The notes: generated by a model not told the origin, from the sequence alone. 64,000 nt of DNA from Rosa chinensis (GCF_002994745.2 NC_037090.1:39055001-39119000); one strand, 5' to 3'; shown: positions 49,132 to 61,460, counted from the stretch's first letter. Made by a program: numbers and translations.

Positions 49132-49692
49132 TGATGTAGGACGAGATTTTAGCCAATTTCAACAAAGAATCCGGAAAAGAAAGAAGCGTCTTCACATTAA
49201 GAAGAATAATTTGAATATTGGAAATTGGTATTCAAATAGGCTTCTTAATGATGGAATTAATCATAAATTACTATTTTGGATATATCGGGATTCTCGAACA
49301 AAATCTTGGTTGGGATTCCAATTATATATTTGCGTAATATTCTTTAGTATCTAGGATTCTATTTTTGATTTTTATTTAATGAGGTTTAATTAGGTTTTCT
49401 AGTTTTAGTCTATAATAAATTATTCTTTTTGTTTTCTAGTTGAATTAGATTTATGTTATGTGCCCTATATATAAGGCACCTCTTAGATTGTAATTTTCAT
49501 TCAAGTTATCAATAAAAAACCAAATCTTAGAGAAGTTTCTCTATTTTTCTTACGGCTGTGCCCGTAATTGCTAGTGGATTCTAGCTCATCTCATACGGCT
49601 TTCGACGCTTGACGGAACCTCTTACTATCGTGTTCACGCTTCCCGCATCATTTGGTATCAGAGCGGGTATCGCCCGCTCCTTAGCAGACGAC

Positions 49693-52109
49693 TGTAACGT
49701 CCCGAACCTGAATCCACCGGTTTACTAGTCATTTGGACGGTAAACGACAACTACTTTCACTTTTACTTTCGTTTCCGTACTTTTAGTGGCCCTAAAAGTT
49801 GACTTTTCGTTTGGATCAAAATTTGAGGAAACTTCCTTCACGAAAATTGTAGAGGACGTTAAACCGAGCGCGTGCATATGTGGTGTGTAAAAATTGGAGT
49901 TCGTATGTGAAAGTTATAAGCGAAAGATTAAAGTTACTGTTCATGGTAAGAAAATTATATATATAAGGAAAATTACTGTGGTAGGTTTCCAAAACCGGAA
50001 ACCCACCTTTCTCTCTCCTCTCCCCCGATTTTCCCCTCTTTCTTCTTCGGGAAATCCTTCTTCCCTTCGATTGGCCGCCGTCCGGCCATCACCCGGCGGA
50101 AAGCCGGCCACCACAGGGTCGCCTCCTCCCCCTGGTCACACTGGTGCCCTTAGTTTTCGACGATTTGGCCGGAAAAGCTCGGATCGAAGCAAGGTTTGCT
50201 CCGGTTGCAGTTTTGGGGTTTCGCCGATTTCCGGCCATTCCGGCCACCTCCGGCCACCAGGTTAGCATCGAAGGTTCGGTTTTTGATGGTGATCATTTCC
50301 CCTAAGGTAGTTCAATTCAATTTGCAGTGTAGATATCGAATTGACAATTTTCCATTTTAGGGTTCTTGAAGTTTCGAGCTTTTCTTCACCAGCTTGATTC
50401 GACCACTTCGAGGTAAAATTGGATGATGTTGTAGTTGGGAAGTTGGTTGGGCTTGTTGTGTAGATGCTAGTGCCGGAGTTTGGTGGCCATCGGAGGTGGT
50501 GGCCGCCGGCGCGTGGGGCCCACGCGCTGCCACTGTTGGTGGCGCGTGGAGGCTTATATGGCAGTGTTTTAATTTCAGTTTTTAGCCCATTAAATTGTAT
50601 ATTGTTGTAGAGCTTGTATGTGAAGTTTGGTGAATTTTGGAGGAGTTTGGAATTGTTTGTGAATTTCTGAAGTTTGGAGTTTTGTGATGGAATTGTGGGA
50701 AATCCGGCCGTCGGATTTCCCTCGTTTTCATTGTGGAATATGTAAATTGAGGAAGTAGTGTTGTGGAAGAGATTTGGGTGGAATTTGAGAAGTAATGGAG
50801 ATAGGGATTTTCGAGTTTCGTTTAGGTTCGTATTTATTTTATCGGATTGCCGTTTACGGAAACATAATTGTGTACAGGACGACGTACCGAGCTATTGCTC
50901 GATGAAGGAACTCGTTTGCGTGGTCGCCCAATAGTACTGTGAGTGGACTTTTGTTTTTTTAAATAAGTGATGCATGCATTTATTTACTAAAGTACGTTCT
51001 ATTTAATTAACCTATCACTTTCCGAGCATATGAATTGATTTTGGAATTTAATTATGATTTATTTCGGTATGACTTTCGGAATTGGTTTTGGAATATATGA
51101 TTATTATTTGGAAATATGATTTACGAGATTTTTCGACGACTTATTTTACCGAGATGATTTTTGGATTAAATATTATATTAGTAGTCAAGTTTGAGATATT
51201 CTGGAATATTATTGGAAATGAGATTTTTTCCGAAGGAATTTGGGCTCCTACTAATTTCCGGGTTTGGTTCTGAATTTGAGAGTATTTGGCGTGCGGGGTC
51301 ACGTCATTGGAATATATTTATTTGTTTTCTAGTGAGATATTGGGAAAGCCTTTCGGATTTTATGGATTTTGAATGATTTCCTCACCATACTCGGGTCATT
51401 CGATTAGGTCTCCTCCTCACTTACTTTGCGTTTGTGAGTGGCAGTTGAGGTAGCTTATTCTCCTCCTCACTTACTTTGTGTTTGTGAGTGGCAGTCGAGG
51501 TGATTTATTCTCCTCCTCACGTGGGTGGCAGTCAAGGTTATTAGTTCTCCTCTTCACACAATCTATGTGTGAGTGGTAGTCGAGGGTAGGTTGAGCCTAA
51601 GGGGCTCCTTTACCCGTATGGTGACGTCCCTTCCCCATATTCTACTATTTGTTACTTGACTAGCGGGGCTAGTCCGATTCTTTTAGCCAGCGGGGACTGG
51701 TATGTTTTCACGAGACTTCGAGTTTTAAAGACATACGTTTTATAAATGTTGCATGCATCGGGAATTTTTTTTTAAGAAATAAATGTGGGAAAGTATGAAA
51801 TCTTTTTCTTTTTAATTTGTTTATTTTTGTCCACTCACGCTAACGTTTTTCATCTACTTTCCCCTGGGCCTTTCGGTTTCTAATGCCCAGTTTGCAGGCG
51901 TTATTAGTTGAGGTCGTGCGTACGTGGTTCGAGGCATAGTTGACTAATAGCTTCCGCACTTCTTTGTTTGGCTCTGATCTATTGTGGGTTACTGTTTTGG
52001 GTAGTCCACTTTAAGGGTGACTCGACCAGTTCTTGGTAGAGTTATCACTAAGGTGGGCCCCGCAGGGCCACTCCGGATTTCGGGGTGAAATCCGGGGCGG
52101 GTCCTGTCA
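49693..52109 (+). mobile_element. solo LTR nested in retrotransposon A, 2417 bp
   Basis: Begins TGTAACGTCCCGAACC and ends GGGCGGGTCCTGTCA. The TSD is ACGAC (49688-49692) versus ATGAC (52110-52114), one mismatch. It lies 42 bases after the 5' LTR of the host element. Contains a TATA-like TATATATAAGG motif near 49959 and no pol. Confidence 0.8.
51407..51598. repeat. TCCTCCTCAC...GTGGCAGT tandem repeats in the solo LTR
   Basis: Four imperfect units of about 45-60 bp built on TCTCCTCCTCACTTACTT and GTGAGTGGCAGTCGAGG, ending near 51598. They occupy the same relative position as the unrelated repeats in the two sister solo LTRs. Confidence 0.9.
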
Positions 52110-52272
52110 ATGACGGTCCAAGGGAGAAGTTCACTACCGCCAACCTCAACGACGCTGGTCGTAGAGTATCTATCAAAGAAAATTTTATTGAAGAGGAACA
52201 TGCCAAGGGATTCGCCCTAAGACAACCTCATCAATCTAAAAGAAAAAAGAAAAAAAAAGAAGAAGAAGAAAC

Positions 52273-52641
52273 ATGGAACGTTGGATATTCACAACGCCGG
52301 ATTACGACGACTTTCGAACTACATGTATCATCAACAACAAGGTATGCTCTGTAATAATTGACAGTGGTCTACGAGAGAACTTTGTAGCAAACAAAGTTGT
52401 GGATTATTTTGAATTACCAACAGTGAAGCTGAGTGATCCATACTGGATTCCATTTGGAGAGGATGAATATGCACAAGTAACAAAGGTTTGTAAAGTTCCT
52501 GTCTCTATGGGAAAATTTTATAAAGAAGAGATTGCTTGTCATGTGATTGACATGGACGACACTAATGTGCTTTTTGGAAGACCATGGCATGAAAGCGTCA
52601 AAGGTGGTTATTGCAAAGACAACACATATTTATTTAGGTAA
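52273..52641 (+). CDS. retropepsin-like ORF of retrotransposon A
   Basis: 122-codon frame with CSVIIDSGLRENFVA, the aspartic protease DSG-type active site seen in Ty3/gypsy-like gag-pol proteins, then GRPWHESVKGGYCKDN, matching the flap/terminal region. The active-site Thr/Ser position is Ser. A second frame (52702-53262) continues in the next reading frame. No reverse transcriptase or integrase follows before the 3' LTR. Confidence 0.65.
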   Translation: MERWIFTTPDYDDFRTTCIINNKVCSVIIDSGLRENFVANKVVDYFELPTVKLSDPYWIPFGEDEYAQVTKVCKVPVSMGKFYKEEIACHVIDMDDTNVLFGRPWHESVKGGYCKDNTYLFR

Positions 52642-54829
52642 GAGTCGCACAAAATTAAAATCAAGCCTAGAAGGAAGAACATCAAGAATGATCATCCTGA
52701 GGTGTGTGAAAAGGAACATGAAGAAGCAACTTTGAAGATTGAAGAGAAACTCATTAAGGACAAGGAAGTTAATTCATTCATCACATCGATATCCATGTCA
52801 TGCATGCCTAATTGTGTTCAAGATCAACCCAAGGAGAAGTCATTGCCCATTCCTTTTCAAGTGGAGGAGTTCAAGTTTCAAGATGCTTATTCTAAACTTG
52901 TCTACGGTATTGGATTCATGGTGATACCTTTTAATTTCAAGAATATTGAAGTTGATGGCTTAGCATGTTTTATTCCTACTAATGATCGAGCTGCATACAA
53001 GAGGAACTCGAGGTCGAGTTCTTTTCAAGTGGAGGAGACTGATGTAGGACGAGATTTTAGCCAATTTCAACAAAGAATCCGGAAAAGAAAGAAGCGTCTT
53101 CACATTAAGAAGAATAATTTGAATATTGGAAATTGGTATTCAAATAGGCTTCTTAATGATGGAATTAATCATAAATTACTATTTTGGATATATCGGGATT
53201 CTCGAACAAAATCTTGGTTGGGATTCCAATTATATATTTGCGTAATATTCTTTAGTATCTAGGAGTCTATTTCTGATTTTTATTTAATGAGGTTTAATTA
53301 GGTTTTCTAGTTTTAGTCTATAATAAATTATTCTTTTTGTTTTCTAGTTGAATTAGATTTATGTTATGTGCCCTATATATAAGGCACCTCTTAGATTATA
53401 ATTTTCATTCAAGTTATCAATAAAAAACCAAATCTTAGAGAAGTTTCTCTATTTTTCTTACGGCTGTGCCCGTAATTGCTAGTGGATTCTAGCTCATCTC
53501 ATACGCCTTTGGACGCTTGACGGAGCCTCTTACTATCGTTTTCACGCTTCCCGCATCAGTCAATAAGCTAAAGCCTATGGAGGTAACAAAAGTACCTCTA
53601 TTGTTCACTCCAGGACCTTTAAAAATAGTAAAATCTAAGATATAAAAAATTAAAGCTAATAAAATTTAACGTTTCTAGCAAAAACACAGAGGTGAGAGGA
53701 AAAAACACAGACAATGATTTCATTCTTTCATCTGATCAAAAGAAAAGAAAAAATTTAATCTACAAGAAATGGAGCAATCCAAATGCTGATGGTGACGAAG
53801 GTTACCGACTTTCGGTGGACGCGGAGCCAACAAGTCCCAGAAATAGGTGTCTTTAGTAAAATAAAGAGCATAAAACAATTGCAGCCCATCTCATGAAAAA
53901 TCCAATAGGAGGGTATGGCAGTATGTGGCAAGAGACTCAATTATTAGAGAAGACTTCAGTCAACAAAAAGTGATCCCTATTACTTTTGTAGTAATTATCT
54001 CTCCCACAAATGGATGAAACATAATCAGTGTGAACACCACCTGCGAATATACTAGAACATGATTATCAATGTGTTCCATAAATTATGATTCTTGTAAACA
54101 AAGTATATCTTTTTTTTTCCGTTTCAGAAAACAACAAGTAATCAATTGGCTGTCCTCAATACTTTTAAAGCAATTAAAATGAGTTAAGGAGGTCTGAATT
54201 AAAAGAAAAAAATAAAAAAAATAAAAAAAAGATTGACCATAACAGCAAACAGCTGCCTCAGATTACAAGGAAGATGTCAGAATCAACCAAAATGGCTAAA
54301 TGTGATATCAACGAAAATTGCAAATAGCACTTTATGGACCCAAAAGAAAAGGCAAGGTATACCATAATAGAGTTGGATGGCCGTCATTTGGTAAGACAAA
54401 GTAATCTTTAATGGATTGGATATCATAGACAAAAATTGATGGGGAAATGGTATCGAACACAGGCCTCCAATAATCACTCAACAGACACCAGAAATAAGGA
54501 GTAGCAAACTCGTAGAGTATGGCAAATCCATGCCGCAAATAAACTGATATTATTCATAAACTATAAGCTATCCGACAACGATTACAATACCCATATTTAT
54601 AGGGTTCGCAATTCTTGGATAATAAGTAGATTTAAACTAAATTCGAAAGAGAATTAAAAGTAAATCCCAAGTTAGATGCAAAAAAAGATGCCCTAAAATT
54701 GTCTAGACAATAATTATCGACGATTACAGATCCATAATTAAATATCAAATGATGCATTTGATATTGCCACATATGCTCCTGCATCAGACTCCCCTGGTTG
54801 GCAAGGATTCGCCCTCAAATTCGAGTCAT

Positions 54830-55580
54830 TCATTGAAGTAATCCTGACACAGTCTTCCATTGCTTCAGATCTTTTGTTGAACCTTTAACTTGCAATTGAA
54901 TCTTTCCTTTCCAAACAAATAGATATTTGGAATAAATGATTAACCTTGACCCCATAAATTTTCTCTCCAACATTAACTTCGCAATCCCAAAATTTTTCTC
55001 ACCATCTTTTATCTGAGTGACAAGATTAACTATTTTTGTGGGAATATGCATAATGAATGCATTAACTCCAACAAAATCAACAAATTTATGCTCAATATCT
55101 TTCCACAATATTGACTTGATTGCGGCTTTATTGTCGTCTTCATCATCACAATTTCTAGGAACAAAATCATTTTTCCTTTGGTCCTCCACACCACCATCAC
55201 AAACTTCAGAATCTTCATAACAATCATACTTTGGTAATCGGCGGTATATCAAAACTCACGAAATTATTTTTTTCTTTTTCTAAAAATACTTCCTCTACAA
55301 ATGGAAAATTAAAGATAGTGGACTTACAACCGGAATAGTTGAAAGTACTATGTCCCTCTTCATTTGACTCACACAGCGGAGCACAATTATGAATTAAGCC
55401 AACGCATATCTCCCCATCGAAATTGTCACCATGTTGGTAGAAAGTTTCGATGCGATCAACACATTGATGATAGGTGGTAACGTCTCTCTCCGCGTCGGAA
55501 CTCTTACGACACCGTCGTCGAACTTCGATGCGATCAATACGTACCGCAAGTTGCTGAAGCATCCTTTTGATATCAGCCAT
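54830..55580 (-). pseudogene. gag-like frames of retrotransposon B
   Basis: Two overlapping minus-strand frames (55580-55224 and 55252-54830) encode a putative N-terminal coiled-coil-like MADIKRMLQQLAVRIDRIE and an acidic middle region. No known domain is clear. They probably represent one gag-like ORF broken by a stop. Confidence 0.4.
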
Positions 55581-55601
55581 GTCGTTGTTGATGTCACAAT
55601 C

Positions 55602-58493
55602 TGTAACGTCTCGAACCTAAATTTACCAGTTTACGAGTCTTTTGATCGGTAAACGACATTTACATTTACTTTTTGGCTCCGTTTTGACATTTTAGGGAAT
55701 TAGGGGGCCCTAAAAGTTGACTTTTTGTTTGGGTCAAAATTTAAGAAAATTTCCTACATGAAAATTGTAGAGGACGTTAAACGAGCGCGTGCATATATGG
55801 TACGTAAAAATCAGAGTTCGTATGCGAAAGTTATGGCCAAAATACTAAAGTTACTGTTCATGATAATTTTCTATAAATAGCCGAGTTACTGTGGTAAGTT
55901 TCCATTTTCGGAAACTTACCGAGCTCTCTCTCTTATCTCTCCCTGATTCTCTCTTCCTCTCCGACCTCTTCACCTTCTTCCGGCCATAACTCCTTCATCT
56001 GATGACGGATTTTGACGTATAAGACGTCGTTGGAAAGCTCTCTTCCTTCTCTTCATTTCTGGGTTCGTTTGGTAGCTTAATATGAACTGTGGAAGGGGCA
56101 GAAATGATAAGAAGAGGACGGTCACTGTAGCAGATTGAGGTCCACGCCTGTTTCTTCCGATTCCGGCCACCCCAGACGATCAAGTTAGGTTCTTTGGAAA
56201 CGCCTTGGGACGTAGATGATGCTCCCAAGTATTTTACAGCGATTTGACACGAGAAGGAAAAATCGAAGATTTGAAATTCTGGCTTACTATTCACAATTCG
56301 GGTTCAAACTTCTCCTTAATTGTTGAGATACTTCTAGTCGTTTTCTAGATTTGTTGTAGTTGAGAAAGACGCTTAGAATGTTGAGTTGATGATGCTGGTA
56401 AAATTTGGTAGCCAGATATGGTGGTTGAAAGGCGGCGCGTGGGGCCAAGGCACAGCCGCCAGTGGCGGCGTGTGAGGGCGCGTCCGACCGTTTCTGGTGA
56501 GTTGTTTTGGTCTCTTCAATAGTAATTGTTATTACGAATTTATAGATAGGTGTTTGGATATTAATTGAAATTTTCAAAATTTTGGAAGGTTCGGATTTTG
56601 ATTTGGGAAGATCCGACCATGGGATCGATCCTATTTTTCGATATGTTGATGTAGTTATTGATTGGATATAATATATGAATTTTGGGCTCGTTCCGTGTTG
56701 ATTTCGAGCATCCAATGATTTATTGATTTTAGGGTATAGAATTTATTATCGTAAATTAAGTCTCGGTTCTTGAGAAACAATTATTTATTATATTGATTGT
56801 TCAGGACGACAGATATGTGAGTTGAGGATGGGAAAGTTGGACGGCCGTTGTAGCCGCAAACCGTGAGTGGACATTTATTTTAAATTAATTGTGCATGCAG
56901 TATATTATTATTTTTCTAATTGAGGTTTAATTTATCATTTGAATTATTGAGTTTTATGATTTTATAAACTTTGGTTTATTGAGATTTATTTATGAATTAC
57001 GAGGGTTAGTATTGAAATTCCTTCCCGAGGGCTTTTAGTAGATTTTTCGAGACAGTTAGTTATGAGTTATTGAGTTGGGAAATGATTTCGGGAAGTGATC
57101 GATTAAGAAAATATTATGAGAATTATATTGATTTTGAATATCGATTTATATGATAATATACGAGTACGAATGATTTATCAAATATTAGAGCACGATGGAA
57201 TTATCGAGATTTCTTGAGATGGAATTAGTGAGATTTCTTGAGTTTTGAGTTTCGCACTTATCAGCATTGAAGTTATATTGAGAATTCTTTCTGAAAGCAT
57301 TTATTGATTTATCGAGTAAGGGATTTATGCTTTCGAGGATTTATTGAGATATTGAGGTTTGAGTTATCGAGATATTCCTGAGTTATGCTTTCGATGAATT
57401 ATTGAGGATTTAGTGAATTAATATCGGGTTCTTTCCGGAAGCAATTGCCTTAAAGAGATTAAATCCAGTTTATTGAGGAGGTAAATAAGTGAGCGCATGC
57501 ATGCTTTACCTGATCGGCAGTCCCCTCCAGGTAATAGTCTGGGTGGCAGTCCCCTCCAGACAATATTCTGGTCGGCAGTCCTTTCCAGAATATTCCGATC
57601 GGCAGTCCCCTACGATGCGTCATTTAGTCGGCAGTCCCCTCTAGATGACATGAGGTAGTTAGTCGGCAGTCCCCTCTAACTACCTATGGTTAGTCGGCAG
57701 TCCCCTCTAACCATCACCTCCTCGTCTAGTCGGTAGTCCCCTCTGATGCGTCACTGGTCGGCAGTTCCCTGCAGGTGGCATGAGATGACTAATCGGCAGT
57801 CCCCTTTAGTCATTGTCCATTTTGAGATATGATTTGAGACGAGTAATTTAACAGGATGTTTGAAATGTGATTACATATAGGAGGGATTGGAGATTTTAAG
57901 AGATTGCGAGATATTCTATTTTACGGGATTAAGATTGCAGCAAAGATGGTGATTAAGAGTGTTTTCAAGATTGTTACTGCATGCGAGGTTTTAGAGAATA
58001 ACTTGGGAAAGAATTAAGTTTCACTTGTTCATTTGAAATTATTTATTTTTCGTCCACTCACTCTAACGATTTTCAATGCTTTTCACCCTTCGGTTTCAAA
58101 TGCCTAGTTTGCAGGCCAAGTTTAGCTTGAGGTCGAGCATACATGAGGTTGAGGCATAGCTGTTATCGCTTCCGTATTACAAAAGTATCGGTCATTTATC
58201 TTATATTCTATTCTTTTTGTACGCCTATACATTAGATTGCTTTGATAACCTATGAAATTAATATTTTAAGTTCAGAATTGGTTTGTGAAATGGGAGATGT
58301 TGTGATTTAGGGAGCATGGTGGCTCCAGAAGTTAAAGGGTGGATTATTTTAGAAGTGTAAACGTCTTTCTACATGTTTTTGGGTAGTCCACTTTTAGAGG
58401 GAGTTCCGCCAAATTTTTGGTAGAATTTCTTCTAGGGTGAGCCCTGCATGGCCACTTTGGATTTCAAGGTGAAATCTAGGGCGGGTCCTGTCA
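55602..58493 (+). mobile_element. solo LTR nested in retrotransposon B, 2892 bp
   Basis: Begins TGTAACGTCTCGAACC and ends GGGCGGGTCCTGTCA, like its sister at 49693. TSD is CAATC (55597-55601) versus CGATC (58494-58498), one mismatch. It lies 85 bases from the primer-binding-site-proximal LTR of the host element. No pol. Confidence 0.8.
57517..57815. repeat. CGGCAGTCCCCTC tandem repeats in the solo LTR
   Basis: About ten imperfect units of 20-40 bp built on GGTCGGCAGTCCCCTCCAG or TAGTCGGCAGTCCCCTCTA. Several units pair a short forward and mirrored word (CTCCAG..CTGG), so the array can form small hairpins. Confidence 0.9.
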
Positions 58494-59149
58494 CGATCCT
58501 CCATTCGAAAACTTCCCATTCTTTGCCCGACCTGAGACATGGAATCCACCAAGCTCTTGCCAAAGCTCTGATACCAATTGATAGAGAAATGGTATCAAAC
58601 ACAGGCCTCCAATAATCACTCAACAGACACCAGAAATAAGGAGTAGCAAACTCGTGAAGTATGGCAAATCCATGCTGCAAATAAACTGATATTATTCATA
58701 AACTATAAGCTATCCGACAACGATTACAATACCCATATTTATAGGGTTCACAATTCTTGGATAATAAGTAGATTTAAACTAAATTGGAAAGAGAATTAAA
58801 AGTAAATCTCAAATTAGATGCAAAAAAAGATGCCCTAAAATTGTCTAGACAATAATTATCGATGATTATAGATCCATAATTAAATATCAAATGATGCATT
58901 TGATATTGCCACATATGCTCCTGCATCAAAAATGCAAAGTCCCAAATTCGAAATAACCTACAAAGAAAGAACTATGAATGCGAAATACAGGGCAAACTCA
59001 AACTCCAATTTGAGAATATATACTGCGAACCTTATCTAAGAAAAGCTTCTCAAGCTCTCCCTTAACTACATCTTGTAGACGAAGGCTGAGCAGACAAGGA
59101 GACAAACGCAATGAGTGTTCAATTCGGGCATTCGGCTAAGGTAAAATAT

Positions 59150-61460
59150 TGGGTCTTCTTCATGATTTATATCCCAAAAACATGTAATTGAAAGTTGTTA
59201 GTTTGATTTTGTGTAATAGGGAAGAGAGTATTTAGCTTCACAGTGTTTAGATTAAAGTCAATTAATGCGTACAACAAGTCCCTAGAAAAACAAAGCCATG
59301 CGGCCTTACATGTAAAAAATCTCATAGAGTATATAAAAAATAGAAAACTAAGTGGCAGGGCATTTGTATACAAATGTTTCATCTTTATCTCGTTGTAAGC
59401 TGATTCACACACGATTTATGTGTTTCTAGCCCGAATTACCTTGAAATTAGCGAATACTCAAGCATTATTTGTTGTATTACTTTGTTTTCTTCATTTGTAG
59501 GAAATAATGGTCAAGAGACGGAAAAGATGAAACAAAGAGCTATCTCGAGTGAAAAGTCAACTTTTGACTAAAGAACAAAAAGTCAACTAGTTGACCATCG
59601 GGTCAACCGAGTCAACTTGGCCCGATAGCAAGAAGTCCATGGCTCAAGACCAAAGAAGCACACAAGTGAAGACCCAAGCCCATTTGTATTACATCTTTGC
59701 ATTCAAATTTCAAATTCAAAATTGATGTAATAACAATAATAATTAGGGGACCACACACATCACACATGTGGATGAAGATATTTATTTGTGTTCACATTAG
59801 GCACACACTCGATCACTTACACTTTTGCTCTCCTATTTTGTTTATATTTTCCAAAATATTTTCTAAACTTCTAGTTCTCTACATTTTTATTAGGTTATTT
59901 TAGTCCTTTCATTTTACCATTTTTCTACTTGTTTTTTAGCCCTTGGATCTAGAGTACAAGTCCAATCTTGATCCTTGAACCCAAGGGGGTATTTAAGCAC
60001 CTTTGCACACACATTTCACAAGCTTAAGACCCATTTTTCTTCACCCTAGGCCTTTTGGCCGAATTTGGGACTTCTCTCCCTTCTCACCTCTTCATCTCTT
60101 CGTCATCCCCCATTCTTCACCGGTAGGCTTGCACAAGGAGGAGGCACACACATTTCCGGTATCTAGGCCGCACCTCTACACCAAGGCTTCATAAGGGTAG
60201 CAAGAGAAGCCATGAAGTTATGGCAATAGCTAGTGACAAGCTTTGCCTTAATTTTCATGGATTTCACCTCTCTTTCCCTCTTCTTTCCCTCTCTTATTTC
60301 TTGCTTATGGTGTTGTTTGATGTGTATTGATATATACTTGTGTGTGACCTCTCATGGTTTTAGGGTTTTGAAACCCAAGTTTAGTTTTGTATGGTTTTGT
60401 TGAGGAATTAATAAAATTGATGTTTATTCATATGATTTGTGTACTCTTACTTTAATTTCTTCACTCTAAATGTATGGTTTAGGTTTTCCCCTCCTTAATC
60501 TATGTTTGGTGTGTTGGAATTGGAATATTAAATTGGGAAATTTATATTTCAATTTAGATTATGGCATGAGTATGATGGAATTGCCCATTGCATATCTCTA
60601 TTTCCATTTGGATTTCTTAGATTGTGGTTTTCCAATCACCCAATTTTGAGTATTATTACCCTTGATTGTTGGAATAGTATTCAGAATTGTTGGGTAGGGT
60701 AATTGTTATCACAAGTACTCTTTTCGACCTTATTATTTGTGGTGATGGTTGCTAGAGTGTGTTACAATCGATTGTCGAAACATAAAGCATTTAGTTTTCA
60801 GCACTTATGGCCCTAACAAGGCATAAGGTTTTAGACTAGTATAGGGTAGCCAAAAACTAAGTACTCTTTCTTCTTCTTGTTTTTGCTTAGGGTGTAACTA
60901 CTATTTTATGACAATCAATTTAGCTTTTTTTTCGACCTCTTAATGCTAAAAGGAAATCCGACAAAACATTTGAGGCATCATTTGAATTAATCATCATCAT
61001 TCCATATGATTTTAGATTTGTGTGGAGAACTTTGAATCCCAGCCATGGTGACCCTTGATGCAATACATCCCATCCTTCTATCTATCTTATTTTTATGTCA
61101 TAGTTAGTTAGTTTATTTATCATTTATGAAAATAAAATAAAAAACATTGTGACTTTCCCACTACCATTCATTTGTAAATCCAAGTAGGCGTGAGCATTAC
61201 AAGCGCTTTTGTTTGTTTCATGGCCCTATCTAGACCTTGCTTGGTGCAAGGCCGTCTATGTGACTTTGTGTGATGTAAAGTCATACTTGAATGAGGCTTG
61301 GTGCCTTGTTTAGCATTTTTTTTCTATTTTTATTTGTTTGTGCAAGTGATTTTTAGTGACCTAGAACCATAGGATTCTTAGCTAGCTCGTAATCCCCGAG
61401 GTACGATAAACCGGGACGTAAATACTTCCCATCTTTGATGACCTTGTTGATTGTTACGCG
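59150..61460. other. unclassified repeat-like non-coding region
   Basis: Includes a stretch with AAGTCAACTTTTGACTAAAG and AAAAGTCAACTAGTTGACC (59555-59610), a TATTTAAGCACC TATA-like motif near 59991, and a long AT-rich, ORF-poor tail. It resembles the untranslated leader of a transcribed retroelement (for example a large LTR or LARD), but I found no termini, PBS or TSD. Confidence 0.3.

Larger units (their letters stand above)
49132..53558 (+). mobile_element. non-autonomous LTR retrotransposon A with a nested solo LTR
   Basis: LTRs 49132-49650 and 53040-53558 are both 519 bp and differ at about seven positions by eye. Both start TGATGTAGGACGAG and end CCCGCATCA. The 5-bp TSD is GTCAA (49127-49131, 53559-53563). 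The primer-binding site TTTGGTATCAGAGC (49651-49664, initiator Met tRNA type) follows the 5' LTR. Without the nested solo LTR the internal region is only about 970 bp and has a retropepsin-like frame but no reverse transcriptase, so mobilisation needs help in trans. Confidence 0.9.
54437..58928 (-). mobile_element. non-autonomous LTR retrotransposon B inserted in an RPC8 exon
   Basis: LTRs 54437-54786 and 58579-58928 are both 350 bp, with a perfect 5-bp TSD AAAAT (54432-54436 and 58929-58933). It reads on the minus strand: 5' LTR at right, primer-binding site TTGGTATCAGAGCTTTGGC just left of it (about 58560-58578), and a purine-rich CAGGGGAGTC just before the left LTR. The internal region holds two minus-strand frames with no reverse transcriptase. 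The TSD falls inside RPC8 exon 2. Confidence 0.9.
47898..59149 (-). pseudogene. RPC8: RNA polymerase III subunit RPC8 (RPC25) pseudogene, split by LTR elements
   Basis: Exon 1 (59149-59031) reads FYLSR then IEHSLRLSPCLLSLRLQDVV and GELEKLFLDK. Exon 2 (58957-58929, then 54431-54363) reads VISNLGLCIF / VYDIQSIKDYFVLPNDG. Exon 3 (from 54040) reads VVFTLIMFHPFVGEIITTK. A degenerate exon 4 lies near 53890-53780. The last exon (47966-47898) reads GSIDFDGLGPVHWCQDVDE and ends TAA. The order matches the SHS2/Rpb7-N domain and C-terminal tail of Pol III subunit RPC8, the partner of RPC9 in the Pol III stalk. The start ATG is ATA, exon 1 has an 8-bp duplication frameshift, exon 2 is cut by an LTR retrotransposon, and the exons between 4 and the last are missing. 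It is dead; another copy must supply this essential function. Confidence 0.82.

Noticed and set aside
49651..49664. possible tRNA fragment TGGTATCAGAGC
   Set aside because: It directly follows a 5' LTR, so it is a primer-binding site and not a tRNA gene. The same applies near 58563.
49894..50265. 123-codon proline-rich frame
   Set aside because: Lies wholly inside a solo LTR; composition artefact with no domain.
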